Positions 54,535-62,898 are shown, numbered from the stretch's first letter. The stretch: 64,000 nt of DNA from DASQPA01 sp963756455 (GCA_963756455.1 CAVWNC010000004.1:1612001-1676000); one strand, 5' to 3'. Notes: generated by a model not told the origin, from the sequence alone. Program-made: numbers and translations.

Positions 54535-55239
54535 ATGCGAACGAAGATGAAGATGACCGTTGCGGCCCTGGCGCTCGCGGCTTGCGGATGGAGCTACCCG
54601 GCGGGAGCCGATGCGATCAACAAGGTGATTCCCGCTCCGGCGGTGGACACCCCCGCCGCCGAGGCGACCGGCAAACAGACCGCGGTGCTCGCCGGGGGAT
54701 GCTTCTGGGGGTTGCAGGGCATGTTCGAGCACGTCCAGGGGGTGACCCAGGTCGTCGCCGGCTACTCCGGGGGCGACAAGTCGACCGCCCACTACGAGAT
54801 GGTGGGCACGGAGCGGACGGGGCATGCCGAGACGGTCGCGATCACCTACGATCCCACGAAGATCTCCTATGGGCAGCTCCTGCAGCTCTACTTCGCCGTC
54901 GCCCACGATCCCACGGAGCTCAACCGCCAGGGGCCGGACTCCGGTCCCAGCTACCGCTCGGAGATCTTTTTCCAGAACCCGACCCAGGAGCGCATCGCGC
55001 GCGCCTACGTGGCGCAGCTGACGAACGCCAAGGTCTTCAGCGGACCCATCGTCACCAAGATCGAGCCGGTGAAGAGCTTCTATCCCGCCGAGGACTACCA
55101 CCAGGACTTCCTGATCAAGAATCCCACGCAGCCCTACATCATGCGCAACGACCTCCCGAAGGTCGAGGCCCTGAAGAAGGTCTACCCGCAGCTCTATCGG
55201 GCGGCTCCGGTCATGGTCGGGGACGCTTCCAGCAAATAG
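54535..55239 (+). CDS. msrA: Exported peptide methionine sulfoxide reductase A
   Basis: 234 aa, ATG. A signal sequence of about 25 residues (KMTVAALALAACGWSYPAGA) precedes the MsrA domain; the first Cys in AACGWS could be a lipobox-like site. Catalytic C56 in LAGGCFWGLQGMFEHVQGV, then TGHAETVAITYDP, DPTELNRQGPDSGPSYRS and PAEDYHQDFL. It reduces methionine-S-sulfoxide, here probably in the periplasm as an oxidative-repair enzyme. No MsrB is adjacent. Confidence 0.93.
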   Translation: MRTKMKMTVAALALAACGWSYPAGADAINKVIPAPAVDTPAAEATGKQTAVLAGGCFWGLQGMFEHVQGVTQVVAGYSGGDKSTAHYEMVGTERTGHAETVAITYDPTKISYGQLLQLYFAVAHDPTELNRQGPDSGPSYRSEIFFQNPTQERIARAYVAQLTNAKVFSGPIVTKIEPVKSFYPAEDYHQDFLIKNPTQPYIMRNDLPKVEALKKVYPQLYRAAPVMVGDASSK

Positions 55240-55351
55240 GCGCCAGACGGCAGGTGACGGGCAGGACGCGAGCCTGCCCGTTGCCCTCTTTTTTCTCCGC
55301 ACCGACCAGGTATTGACATGGTACGATCTCCTACCAGCAGATTGGAGCATC

Positions 55352-55588
55352 ATGTACCACATCCTTGCAGACTGGGATCCCGAAGCCGGCGTCTGGGTCG
55401 CGACCAGCGAGGATGTCCCCGGATTGGCCACCGAGGCCCCAAGCTTGGAGTCTCTGACGGAAAAGCTTCGCATCATGGTGCCCGAGCTACTGGAGGCCAA
55501 TGAAATTCTGCCTCCTGGCAGTCCGGGAGCGATCTCCTTCGAGCTGACGAGCCATCCTGCGCCCGATGGAGCAGCTCCCGGCGCGTGA
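55352..55588 (+). CDS. DUF1902/HicB-like small protein
   Basis: 78 aa, ATG MYHILADWDPEAGVWVATSEDVPGLATEAPSLESLTEKL (in parts). The pattern of DUF1902, a HicB-related antitoxin fold: short strands with W-D/E-A-G-V-W-V-A-x-S-x-D-x-P-G-L. No HicA toxin is adjacent. The 3' end overlaps the antisense kinase remnant, so it may be an insertion into the kinase gene. Confidence 0.65.
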   Translation: MYHILADWDPEAGVWVATSEDVPGLATEAPSLESLTEKLRIMVPELLEANEILPPGSPGAISFELTSHPAPDGAAPGA

Positions 55589-55589
55589 G

Positions 55590-56069
55590 CTCGCCCTCCG
55601 GGAGGTCCCCGAAGTAGGCGAGCGCCCGGTCCCCCACCGCGTCCAGCAGGTCCAGCCGGTTGACCCGTTCGAGACACGGGCGCAGGTCGTTCAGCATGAA
55701 GCCGATCAGCCCCTCGGCCTGGCGGCGCTGGGGCTTGGCACGGAGGGCGCGGAGCTCGGCGGCGGCCTCCTCCGCAGTCGGCCGGCGGCGCGGATCGAGC
55801 CTCTGGAGGATGAGGAAATCCGCCTCGGGGGTCTCGATCAGGTCGTAGACCTGGCAGATGGCGGGATGGCCGAGCTTCCCCAGGAGCCGGGCCTCGCGCA
55901 GAAAGCGGGCTTTGTGGACGGGCGACAGCCGCTCCTTCGAGTGGATGGTCTTGACCGCGACCCGGCGCTCCAGGCGCGGGTCGTAGCCCCGGTAGACCTC
56001 CCCCATCCCTCCCTGGCCGAGCCAGGACTCGATGCGGTAGTTGCCGATGGTCGAGCCGACGTAGCTCAC
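55590..56069 (-). pseudogene. Remnant of a Ser/Thr protein kinase
   Basis: The start is a possible GTG (MSYVGSTIGNYRIES). The N-lobe is intact: LGQGGMGEVYRGYDPRL (glycine loop), AVKTI (Lys), FLREARLLGKLGHPAICQVYDLIET. Immediately after LILQ it jumps to RLDPRRRPTAEEAAAELRALR, the last helices of a kinase domain, so the catalytic loop (HRD), DFG and activation segment are deleted. The C-terminal helical part (LNDLRPCLERVNRLDLLDAVG) runs into the DUF1902 gene. An inactive, internally deleted kinase gene. Confidence 0.8.
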
Positions 56070-56181
56070 CGGTAGAAGCCCCTCGTGGTGGTGGAGGGCG
56101 AAGTCTAACACCCGGCAATCCCGCGCGAGATCGGGCCGGGGGATCGGCGAGGGCCCGTAGTAGAATCCCGGCCCGATCCCC

Positions 56182-57516
56182 ATGACCGCCCCCACCTTCG
56201 CCCGGCGTCTCACCCTCTTCGACGCCACGATGATCGTCATCTCGGGGATCATCGGCTCCGGCATCTTCATCAACCCCTACGTCACGGCGCAGAAGGTCCA
56301 CACCCCCTTTCTCATCATCGCGGTCTGGGCCGCGGGGGGCTTGATCGCGCTCTTCGGGGCGTTCGTCTTCGCCGAGCTCTCGACCGTCCTCCCCCAGGTC
56401 GGCGGCCAGTACGCCTTCTTCCGCGAGGCGTTCCACCCCTTGGTCGCCTTCCTCTATGGCTGGGCGCTCCTCTTCATCATCCAGTCGGGAGCGACGGCGG
56501 CGGTGGCGGTCGCCTTCGCGCAATACGTGGGGCGGCTCGTGGCCCTGCCGGAGCCCTGGATCGTGCCGCTCGCGGTCGCCATCCTCCTGGGCGTCGCCGG
56601 ATTCCACGCCCTGGGGATCAAGCCGGGGGCGATCCTTTTAAACGCCATCACCTTTACGAAGACCGTCGCCCTGGCGGCGCTCATCGTCGGCGCCTTCCTC
56701 CTCGCCCACGGCTCGGGGCTTCAGATGACGCCGATCCTGCCGCCCGACCTCGCCGGCGGGCTCCCCCTGCTCTCGGCCTTCCTCGCCGGTCTGGTGCCCG
56801 CGATGTTCGCCTATGGCGGCTGGCAGAGCCTGAACTACGTTTCAGAAGAGGTGAAGGAGCCGGAGCGGAACCTCCCGCGCGCCATTCTCCTGGGCGTCTT
56901 CTGCGTCATCGCGGTCTACGTCTCGGCGAACGTCGCCTACGTCCACGTCCTGACCGCGCCCGGGCTCGCGGCGACCCACACCCCGGCGGCGGACGTGGCG
57001 GCGAAGCTCGTCGGGGAGACGGGAGCGAAGGCGATCAGCCTCCTGATCGTCGTCTCGACCTTCGGGTTTTTGAACCTCTCGCTCCTGGCGGCGCCCCGGG
57101 TCTACTACGCCATGGCGAAGGACGGCCTCTTCTTCAGCTGGCTGGCGCGTTTGAGCCCGCGCTTCCGGGCGCCCACCGCGGCGATCCTCCTCCAGGGCGT
57201 GCTCGCCGCCTTCTTCGCCTTCACCCGCACCTACGACCGCCTGCTCTCCTACGCCGTCTTCGCCGACTGGATCTTCTTCGCCTTAGCCGGGATCTCGCTC
57301 CTCGTCCTCCGCCGGAAGATGCCGGACGCGCCCCGCCCCTTCGCCACCCCCGGCTACCCCGTCGTCCCTCTCCTCTTCGCCCTCGCCGGCTTCGGGATCG
57401 TCGTCAACATCTTCTTCACCGATTTCAGGAACGCCCTGGCCGGCTCGGTGGTGCTCGCCCTGGGGGTTCCCGTCTACCTGTTCTGGAGCCGATTGAAGAA
57501 TCGGAGGTCGGTATGA
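56182..57516 (+). CDS. APC family amino acid permease
   Basis: 444 aa with about 12 hydrophobic segments. The N-terminal RLTLFDATMIVISGIIGSGIFINPYVTA carries the G-x-x-G-S-G-I-F substrate motif of APC/LAT transporters. Other typical parts: FAELSTVLPQVGGQYAF, YGGWQSLNYVSEEVKEPERNLPRAI. It moves an amino acid across the inner membrane; which one is unknown. The following aminotransferase starts inside its stop (ATGA), suggesting a related substrate. Confidence 0.92.
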   Translation: MTAPTFARRLTLFDATMIVISGIIGSGIFINPYVTAQKVHTPFLIIAVWAAGGLIALFGAFVFAELSTVLPQVGGQYAFFREAFHPLVAFLYGWALLFIIQSGATAAVAVAFAQYVGRLVALPEPWIVPLAVAILLGVAGFHALGIKPGAILLNAITFTKTVALAALIVGAFLLAHGSGLQMTPILPPDLAGGLPLLSAFLAGLVPAMFAYGGWQSLNYVSEEVKEPERNLPRAILLGVFCVIAVYVSANVAYVHVLTAPGLAATHTPAADVAAKLVGETGAKAISLLIVVSTFGFLNLSLLAAPRVYYAMAKDGLFFSWLARLSPRFRAPTAAILLQGVLAAFFAFTRTYDRLLSYAVFADWIFFALAGISLLVLRRKMPDAPRPFATPGYPVVPLLFALAGFGIVVNIFFTDFRNALAGSVVLALGVPVYLFWSRLKNRRSV

Positions 57517-58634
57517 GCGTCAAGGCGAGCGTCTACATGCGCTGGGCCAAGGAGCATGCCGCGGCGCGCTACAACCTGGCGAACAGCGGCCTCGTGGGCT
57601 GTACGACGGCGGATCTCGCGTTCGAGCCGGGCGATCTTCTGATCAATACGCCGGATGCCGGAAGCCGCGACGGCTATCCCCCCTTGAAGGAGGCGATCGC
57701 CGCGCAGTATGGGGTGACGCCGGAGCAGGTCGTCCTCGCGGAGGGAACCTCGGGGGCGAACTTCCTCGCCCTTTCGGCCTTGGTGCAGCCGGGGGATCCG
57801 GTGCTCGTCGAGCAGCCCACCTACGAGCCGCTCCTGGCCGCCCTCGGATTCCTCGGCGCCCGGATCGAGCGTTTCTCCCGCCGCTTCGAGGATCGCTACC
57901 GGCCGGACTTCGACGAGATCCAGAAGCGACTCGCGGCGGGGATCCGCCTCGTCGTCCTCACCAATCCCCACAACCCCACCGGGGTGCTCCTCGAGACGGC
58001 AGACGTCGCCGAGATCGGCCGCCTCGCCGCCGCGGCCGGCGCCCTCGTCCTCGTCGACGAGGTCTATCGAGATACCTGGTTTGAAGCGGCCCCCCCGTCC
58101 CACGTCCATCTCGGACCGCATTTCCTTGCCACGAGCAGCCTGACCAAGAGTTACGGTCTCTCGGGCCTGCGCTGCGGCTGGATCTTGGCCACCGAGGATC
58201 TCGCCAACCGCCTACGGCGCACCTACGACCTCATGGCGGCGGCCGGCTCCATCCCCGGCCAGTCCCTGGCCACGGCCGCCTTCCGCCAACTCCCCCGCTT
58301 CGCCGCGAGGAGCCGGGCGATCCTCGATCCCAACATCGAGCTCGTGCACGCCTTTCTTAAGGAGCACGAGGAGCAGCTGGAGTGTGTCGTCCCCGAGCGC
58401 TCGATGACCGTCTTCCCGCGCCTGCGGCACGCGGCGGACAGCGAGGCTCTGCACGATCGGCTGCGGCAGCTCGAAACCTCGATCGTCCCTGGGAAGTTCT
58501 TCGAGGCGCCGCGGCACTTCCGGTTAGGGTTCGCGGTCAGGACGGCGGAGGTCGTCGCAGGGTTGGAGAGGCTGGGGCGGGCGGTGCGGGGGGGGGCGTC
58601 AAGCGTCAACGGCTGCGGATGCCCGTGTCGGTGA
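57513..58634 (+). CDS. PLP-dependent aminotransferase (class I/II)
   Basis: 373 aa, ATG overlapping the permease stop by 4 bases. Motifs: EGTSGANFLALSALVQPGD (phosphate pocket), LTNPHNPTGVLL, VDEVYRDTW, and the PLP lysine in SSLTKSYGLSGLRCGW. Related to aspartate/aromatic aminotransferases and MalY-like lyases. The coupled permease gene suggests import plus transamination of the same amino acid. It converges with the DUF5615 gene, overlapping by 29 bases; the Cys-rich tail NGCGCPCR may be a read-through end. Confidence 0.85.
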   Translation: MSVKASVYMRWAKEHAAARYNLANSGLVGCTTADLAFEPGDLLINTPDAGSRDGYPPLKEAIAAQYGVTPEQVVLAEGTSGANFLALSALVQPGDPVLVEQPTYEPLLAALGFLGARIERFSRRFEDRYRPDFDEIQKRLAAGIRLVVLTNPHNPTGVLLETADVAEIGRLAAAAGALVLVDEVYRDTWFEAAPPSHVHLGPHFLATSSLTKSYGLSGLRCGWILATEDLANRLRRTYDLMAAAGSIPGQSLATAAFRQLPRFAARSRAILDPNIELVHAFLKEHEEQLECVVPERSMTVFPRLRHAADSEALHDRLRQLETSIVPGKFFEAPRHFRLGFAVRTAEVVAGLERLGRAVRGGASSVNGCGCPCR

Positions 58635-58956
58635 CGACCAGGAGGCGCCCCTCCATCTCAAGACGCAAAACCGCCGGGAGATGACGTTGGATGAAGGTCA
58701 ATGCCTCTCCGCGGCCGGTTTCGGGGGGTCGGAAGAGGACAATCCCCGAATAATCCCGTGGGTTGTAAGCACGAAGGTCACCCAAGCCCTTGTCCATGGT
58801 CAAGAAGATCCGGCCTTCGAGTGTGGCCTGTTTCAGTACCAGCGAATCCGGCGAGCCGACCAGCCCTTCGGAAAAGACGGAGTCGGCGTCGTGGCCGGCT
58901 TGGTGAAGCTCCGCGATGATCTCGGTGGGAAGGTTCTCGTCGAGCTTAAACCTCAA
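58606..58956 (-). CDS. DUF5615 PIN-like toxin candidate (second copy)
   Basis: 116 aa, TTG start overlapping the stop of the DUF433 gene by 4 bases. MRFKLDENLPTEIIAEL with D6/E7, then VFSEGLVGSPDSLVLKQATLEGRIFLTMDKGLGDLRAYNP (in parts) and GIVLFRPP. Same organisation as 27497-28016. PIN-like nuclease fold with acidic site D6, E7 and TMDKG. Confidence 0.88.
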   Translation of the reverse strand: MRFKLDENLPTEIIAELHQAGHDADSVFSEGLVGSPDSLVLKQATLEGRIFLTMDKGLGDLRAYNPRDYSGIVLFRPPETGRGEALTFIQRHLPAVLRLEMEGRLLVVTDTGIRSR

Positions 58957-59189
58957 GGACGCACCAAGGGCAAGAGGCTTTCCTCGTGAGCCAACTCCGC
59001 GGCATACGCAAGGGCCGCGCCGATGTGCTCCGGCTTCAAGGAAGGATAACTCCGGAGGATCTCCTCAGAGGAAGCACCCTCGGCCAAGCTATCGAGGATG
59101 TTGGTGAGGAACACACGCGTCCCCTTGGCACAGAGCTGACCTCCGCAGATCGCGGGGTCCGCCGCTAGATACTCACGCCAATCGGTCAT
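58953..59189 (-). CDS. DUF433 antitoxin-like protein (second copy)
   Basis: 78 aa, ATG MTDWREYLAADPAICGG, chosen because AGGAGG is 5 bases upstream. DUF433 pattern GGQLCAKGTRVFLTNILDSLAEGASSEEILRSYPSLKPEHIGAALAYA (in parts). It precedes a DUF5615 gene, as in the 27.5-kb pair. The sequences of the two pairs differ clearly, so they are independent modules, not a recent duplication. Confidence 0.88.
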   Translation of the reverse strand: MTDWREYLAADPAICGGQLCAKGTRVFLTNILDSLAEGASSEEILRSYPSLKPEHIGAALAYAAELAHEESLLPLVRP

Positions 59190-59396
59190 GGTTTCCTCCT
59201 GCATCCCATTCTAGCGGAAGCAGAACCCTGTAGATCCAATCCAGAATCGGGCCGATCTGTTTCAGAGCGACCCAGGGCGCTGCCTGTCGCGCAATTCCGG
59301 TGCGCCGGGCTCACTCTCGATCCCCAGCGGCACTTTTCCATAGAGAGTCGTTCCGCCACTCGCGGGCACCCGCCCGCCTTCCCAAGGAGATCTCCG

Positions 59397-59654
59397 ATGC
59401 TCCAGACCCTCCGTTCCCTAAGCCGGCCGCTCGTCACCCTCGCCCTCGTGGGCGCCCTCGCCCTTCTCCTCCTCCTCGCGGTGCCCGGCGCCCAGCCGGT
59501 CCGCGCCGACACCCGTACCGGCCACGACTTCACCTACTACGACGACGCCAACCACTCGAACGTCGTGGGCTACCAGTTTTGGTGCATCGGCTACCACGGC
59601 GGTTGGGGCACGACCTCCCCTTACGTCGACATCAACGACTACCCCTGCAACTAG
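59397..59654 (+). CDS. Small secreted DUF6289-like peptide 1
   Basis: 85 aa, ATG after AAGGAG. Signal peptide of about 38 residues (hydrophobic LVTLALVGALALLLLLAV, then QPVRA) and a mature part of about 47 residues: GHDFTYYDDANHSNVVGYQFWCIGYHGGWGT ending NDYPCN (in parts). Two Cys could form a disulfide. The Y-x-D-A...V-V-G...C...W-G-T-x-x-P-Y pattern resembles DUF6289 peptides. A TATAGAG-like box is about 55 bases upstream. Function unknown. Confidence 0.7.
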   Translation: MLQTLRSLSRPLVTLALVGALALLLLLAVPGAQPVRADTRTGHDFTYYDDANHSNVVGYQFWCIGYHGGWGTTSPYVDINDYPCN

Positions 59655-59799
59655 CCTGGCCAGGCTCCGGCCGGCGAGCCGCGGGCTCGCCGGCCGCTCC
59701 CTACCGCCGATGGCTCAACCGTCTCACTCCCGGCGCCGAACCGCACCTCCTATAGAGAGGCATCCGCCCGTTCTACGAATGTTTACGAGGAGACCCCCG

Positions 59800-60054
59800 A
59801 TGCTCCAGACCCTCCGTTCCCGCCGTCGTCCCTTCGCCACCCTCGCCCTCGTCGCCGCCCTCGCCCTCCTGCTCCTGGTCGCCGTCCCGGGCGCCCAGCC
59901 GGCGCACGCCGCGCGGACCGGCCACGACTACACCTACTTCTCCGACGCCAGCCATTCGACCATCGTGGGCTACCAGTTCTGGTGTATCAACAATCACGGC
60001 GGCTGGGGCGTTGTCACGCCGTACGTGGTGATCGGCGACTATCCCTGCAACTAA
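59800..60054 (+). CDS. Small secreted DUF6289-like peptide 2
   Basis: 84 aa. A tandem paralogue of peptide 1: identical start MLQTLRS, a similar signal peptide (ending PAHA), and a mature part GHDYTYFSDASHSTIVGYQFWCINNHGG ending GDYPCN (in parts) with the same two Cys. The upstream region with TATAGAGAGG (59751-59760) is also duplicated. The gap of 145 bases holds no other gene. Confidence 0.72.
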   Translation: MLQTLRSRRRPFATLALVAALALLLLVAVPGAQPAHAARTGHDYTYFSDASHSTIVGYQFWCINNHGGWGVVTPYVVIGDYPCN

Positions 60055-60192
60055 CCGCGTTGCGGCCGGCGGGCCTCAGGCTCGCCGGCCGGCGCCTCTT
60101 GGAACGATTCGTGCAAGCTCTCCCAGGCGAAGTTCCTTCCGGATGGTGCGCCTCCGCTTCACCCGGAGCTGAAACTCTTTAAGGAGAGAACC

Positions 60193-60633
60193 ATGAAGAA
60201 CAGAGCGATCCTCGCGGGCCTGGCGCTCGTGGCGATTTTCGCCGCCGCCGCACCGTCCCCGGCAGCAGCGTTGACGAAGTGCGAGATGCGGTACGACATG
60301 AAGGAGTGGTCGATCTTCTACAAGCAGGGCAAGGGCGTCGGTACGATCACCTGCGACAACGGCCAGCGCGCCGACGTCACCCTGGAAGCCAAGGGCGGCG
60401 GCATCACCGCGGGCAAGGGTGAGATCCGGGACGGCCTCGGCAAGTTCTCGGACGTCGCCGACATCGCCGACATTTTCGGCACCTATGCCACCGCCGGCGC
60501 CAGCGCTGGCGCGGGCAACTCCGCCGCCGCCTCGGCGATGACCAAGGGCGAGGTCTCGCTCGCCCTCTCGGGCAAGGGCCAGGGCGTCGAGGTCGGCGTC
60601 GCTTTCGGCAAGTTCACCATCACCCGCAAGTAG
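60193..60633 (+). CDS. Exported lineage protein, SYLF/EipA-like pattern
   Basis: 146 aa, ATG after AAGGAG. Signal peptide ending near PAAA; mature part MRYDMKEWSIFYKQGKGVGTITCDNGQ, then a Gly/Ala-rich region and GEVSLALSGKGQGVEVGVAFGKFTI. The G-x-G and SLALSGKGQG pattern loosely resembles the SYLF/EipA (DUF1134)-type exported proteins, but I am not certain. A clear terminator follows (60658-60695). Confidence 0.55.
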   Translation: MKNRAILAGLALVAIFAAAAPSPAAALTKCEMRYDMKEWSIFYKQGKGVGTITCDNGQRADVTLEAKGGGITAGKGEIRDGLGKFSDVADIADIFGTYATAGASAGAGNSAAASAMTKGEVSLALSGKGQGVEVGVAFGKFTITRK

Positions 60634-60657
60634 ATCTTCCTCCGGCCCTTCAAAGAA

Positions 60658-60695
60658 AAGAGGCGGCTGCCCCGCGGGGCGCCGCCTCTTTTTCT
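60658..60695 (+). terminator. Rho-independent terminator
   Basis: AAGAGGCGGC (60658-60667) pairs with GCCGCCTCTT (60681-60690) around a short GC loop; a T-rich run (TTTTTCTTT) follows. It ends the transcript of the 60193-60633 gene. Confidence 0.88.
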
Positions 60696-60709
60696 TTCCG
60701 ACGCTTGCC

Positions 60710-61039
60710 TCAACAGATGATGGCCACGCCGCAGGTCACCGGGAACCACTCCGTGCCGGTGACGGTGCTGCCGTCCGGGCAGAGGGAGCTATCGACGAGA
60801 CTGCAGCAGTGGCCCGAGGTCGTGAAGAAGTAGTTGGAATAGAACGCCCCGGACTCGCACCACAGCGAGCAGTTCCCCTGGCACTGCACGCGCGGGGTTG
60901 GGGTCTGCCCCCCCGTGAGGAAGGCGGGCAGAGGCACCAAGGGTTGGGCCGGAGTGCTGTTCGCGGCGAAGGTGCACGATGCTGAGGCGAAGAGGGCGAT
61001 GAGAGCCAGGGTGGGGATGGCAAGTTTGTGCTTTCGCAT
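60710..61039 (-). CDS. Small Cys-rich secreted protein
   Basis: 109 aa from ATG MRKHKLAIP (GGGAGA upstream). A signal peptide ends near TFAAN; the mature part has eight Cys (VQCQGNCSLWCESG, GHCCSLVDSSLCPDG, VTCGVAIIC), an even number suited to disulfides. It resembles no family I can name; possibilities include a secreted toxin-like or adhesion peptide. It converges on the terminator and the 60193 gene. Confidence 0.65.
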   Translation of the reverse strand: MRKHKLAIPTLALIALFASASCTFAANSTPAQPLVPLPAFLTGGQTPTPRVQCQGNCSLWCESGAFYSNYFFTTSGHCCSLVDSSLCPDGSTVTGTEWFPVTCGVAIIC

Positions 61040-61106
61040 AGATCTCCCGTTCATATGAGAAGACACTACGAGATCGAAAGAGCGAAGTCAAAGCCCCCCT
61101 GCCGAG

Positions 61107-61262
61107 ATGCTCGCCGGCGGCAACGCCTACCTGGACGCGGCCATGCCCTCAGCATGCTGTCCCCGGTATCGCGGCTCGGCGATCGTGGGCTTCGGCCCCA
61201 CCGGGATAACGGGGTCGCCGTCCCCGATCCGGTGTTTCAACATGGACACCTGCAACTGCTGA
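61107..61262 (+). CDS. Possible very small Cys-rich peptide, 51 aa
   Basis: A short frame from ATG (MLAGGNAYLDAAMPSACCP) to a stop at 61262, ending CFNMDTCNC. It has five Cys, and no signal peptide in this reading, so it may be a fragment of a secreted peptide. No ribosome site is evident. Weakly supported; listed because of its location in the secreted-peptide cluster. Confidence 0.2.
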   Translation: MLAGGNAYLDAAMPSACCPRYRGSAIVGFGPTGITGSPSPIRCFNMDTCNC

Positions 61263-61328
61263 GTCCCCGGTTCGCCGAGGGGAGGCTTGCGGACGGGCCG
61301 TTTTTCTACCGACAACCGTCCTCAGGGG

Positions 61329-61592
61329 AGGGCACTTCTACTCCAGAGATAGGGCACTTCTACTGCTGAAGTAGGGCACTTCTACTCCCGAAGTAGGGCA
61401 CTTCCACTGCCGAAGTGGGGCACTTCCGCTGCCGAAGTGGGGCACTTCCACTGCCGAAGTAGGGCACTTCCGCTCCCGAAGTAGGGCACTTCTGCTCCCG
61501 AAGTAGGGCACTTCTGCTCCCGAGGTAGGGCACTTCCACTCCCGAAGTAGGGCACTTCTGCTCCAGAAGTAGGGTACTTCCATCCTCGAAGT
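61329..61592. repeat. 22-bp tandem palindromic repeat array, copy 2
   Basis: Twelve consecutive units of exactly 22 bases (264 bases), more regular than copy 1. The core GAAGTAGGGCACTTC is an inverted repeat around AGGGC, with 7 further bases between cores, of which two to four vary. It is the reverse-complement relative of the array at 29612-29903. It lies just downstream of the ATP-grasp ligase gene. The 61593-61656 remainder has no gene. Confidence 0.95.
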
Positions 61593-61656
61593 CGGCAGCT
61601 CCACGCCCGGGAGATCCCAGCTGCCACCTCGAAGCACCTAGCCCGGCACCCGAGAT

Positions 61657-62772
61657 CTACGGCTCGCTCTCCTCCTCGCGCTCGACGAAGACCGCCTCGG
61701 CATCCACATGGTGGGGAGCCAGGGCGGCGACGGCTTCGAGGGCGGCGGGGTGGAAGTCGACGTGGCGGATCGGGGGGGCGGTGGGCTGCCAGCGGAAGTC
61801 GGCCCGCTTCGCGAGGAGGAAGGCGACGAAGGGCGCGAGCATCGGGAGCTCCGGATTCGCCTCTTCCACCCAGAGGAACTGGCCGGCGGTGTTGACCTCC
61901 AGGAAGACGTGCTCCCCCTCGGGGGTGACGATGAAGTCGAAGCAGCCGAAGACGAGGCCCAGCCGCTCGAGGAGCGCGAGACAGGCGATCTCGACCTCCG
62001 GCGGCAGGCGGTCGGGCTCGACCCGGAGCTTCGAGCCGCCGGCCCGCCAATCGAGCCGGGCGTCGGCCAGCTCCTGGGAGAGCAGCCGGGCGGTCGTCAC
62101 GTGGTGCCCCATCACGGTCACCCGCAGCTCGTGCGTCTTCTCGACCTTCGCCTGGAAGATCCCCGGGGTGAGCCGCAGGATCTCGTCCTCCGGCAGGGCG
62201 GCGGCGGTGATCTCGCTCGTCCAGAGGACCGCCACCTGCTCGTCGGTCTCCCACTGCACCGGGTTGAACGGCTTGTAGATGGCGCCGCCCGGGAGCTCGC
62301 CCAGGAAGCGGCGGATGCGCTCGGGGTCGTTGCTCATCAGGGTGGGCGGCACGGCGAGGCCGGCGCGCACCGCTTCCTGGAGCTGGATCGCCTTGAGCTC
62401 GGAGCGCGGGCGGCTCGCTAGCGGGTTCACCCAGAAGGCGTCCGGCGCCGCTAAGTGGACGAGGCCGGCCAGGAAGTCCCGCGCCTCGCGCCGGGCGACC
62501 GGGAGATCGGCCGGATGCATCCCCGTGGGGAAGACCGGCGAGGTCGGGCGCCGCAGCCAGACGACGTCGAAGGGCGGCCGCGCCGCTTCGAGCCCGGGCC
62601 CGCGGACCTCCCAGTCGAGCGCGCCGCCGCGGATCTCGATCGAGGCGCTCTGCCGGGTGGGAAAGTCGCTGCCCTGCCAGAGCACCGCCTCGTGGCCCGC
62701 GGCCGCGAGCGCCAGGGCGACTTCGACGGCGTGGAGGTCTTTCGGGTAGGTCGGTACGAGCACACGGGTCAT
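61657..62772 (-). CDS. MvdC/MvdD-like ATP-grasp RiPP ligase (graspetide synthetase candidate)
   Basis: 371 aa, ATG. The N-terminal pre-ATP-grasp region has VLVPTYPKDLHAVEVALAL, the D-F-P motif (37-39), and VWLRRP (71-76), which corresponds to VWYRRP in MvdD/MvdC. The ATP-grasp core follows: lysine K167 in AIYKPFNPVQW, EKTHELRVTV (211-220), DFIVTPEGEHVF with D279, and LEVNTAGQFLWVEE with E292/N294, matching LExNPNGQW-type. Such ligases form side-chain ester or amide crosslinks between Ser/Thr/Lys and Asp/Glu of a precursor peptide. A candidate precursor lies 126 bases upstream on the same strand. Confidence 0.85.
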   Translation of the reverse strand: MTRVLVPTYPKDLHAVEVALALAAAGHEAVLWQGSDFPTRQSASIEIRGGALDWEVRGPGLEAARPPFDVVWLRRPTSPVFPTGMHPADLPVARREARDFLAGLVHLAAPDAFWVNPLASRPRSELKAIQLQEAVRAGLAVPPTLMSNDPERIRRFLGELPGGAIYKPFNPVQWETDEQVAVLWTSEITAAALPEDEILRLTPGIFQAKVEKTHELRVTVMGHHVTTARLLSQELADARLDWRAGGSKLRVEPDRLPPEVEIACLALLERLGLVFGCFDFIVTPEGEHVFLEVNTAGQFLWVEEANPELPMLAPFVAFLLAKRADFRWQPTAPPIRHVDFHPAALEAVAALAPHHVDAEAVFVEREEESEP

Positions 62773-62898
62773 CGGCAGGCGACTCTACATCCTCTGCGGT
62801 CTCGGGGAGTGGGTGCGACGAGCGCCCCGGCCGCCGTGGAGCCCGCTTCAGGGACGGCGACGGCCGGAGCGCTCACGGCGGGGTTGCGAGGACGGGTC

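Noticed and set aside
55313..55340. Promoter TTGACA before the DUF1902 gene
   Set aside because: No matching -10 box at 16-18 bases; the shared TGGTACGAT with 53495 could be chance.
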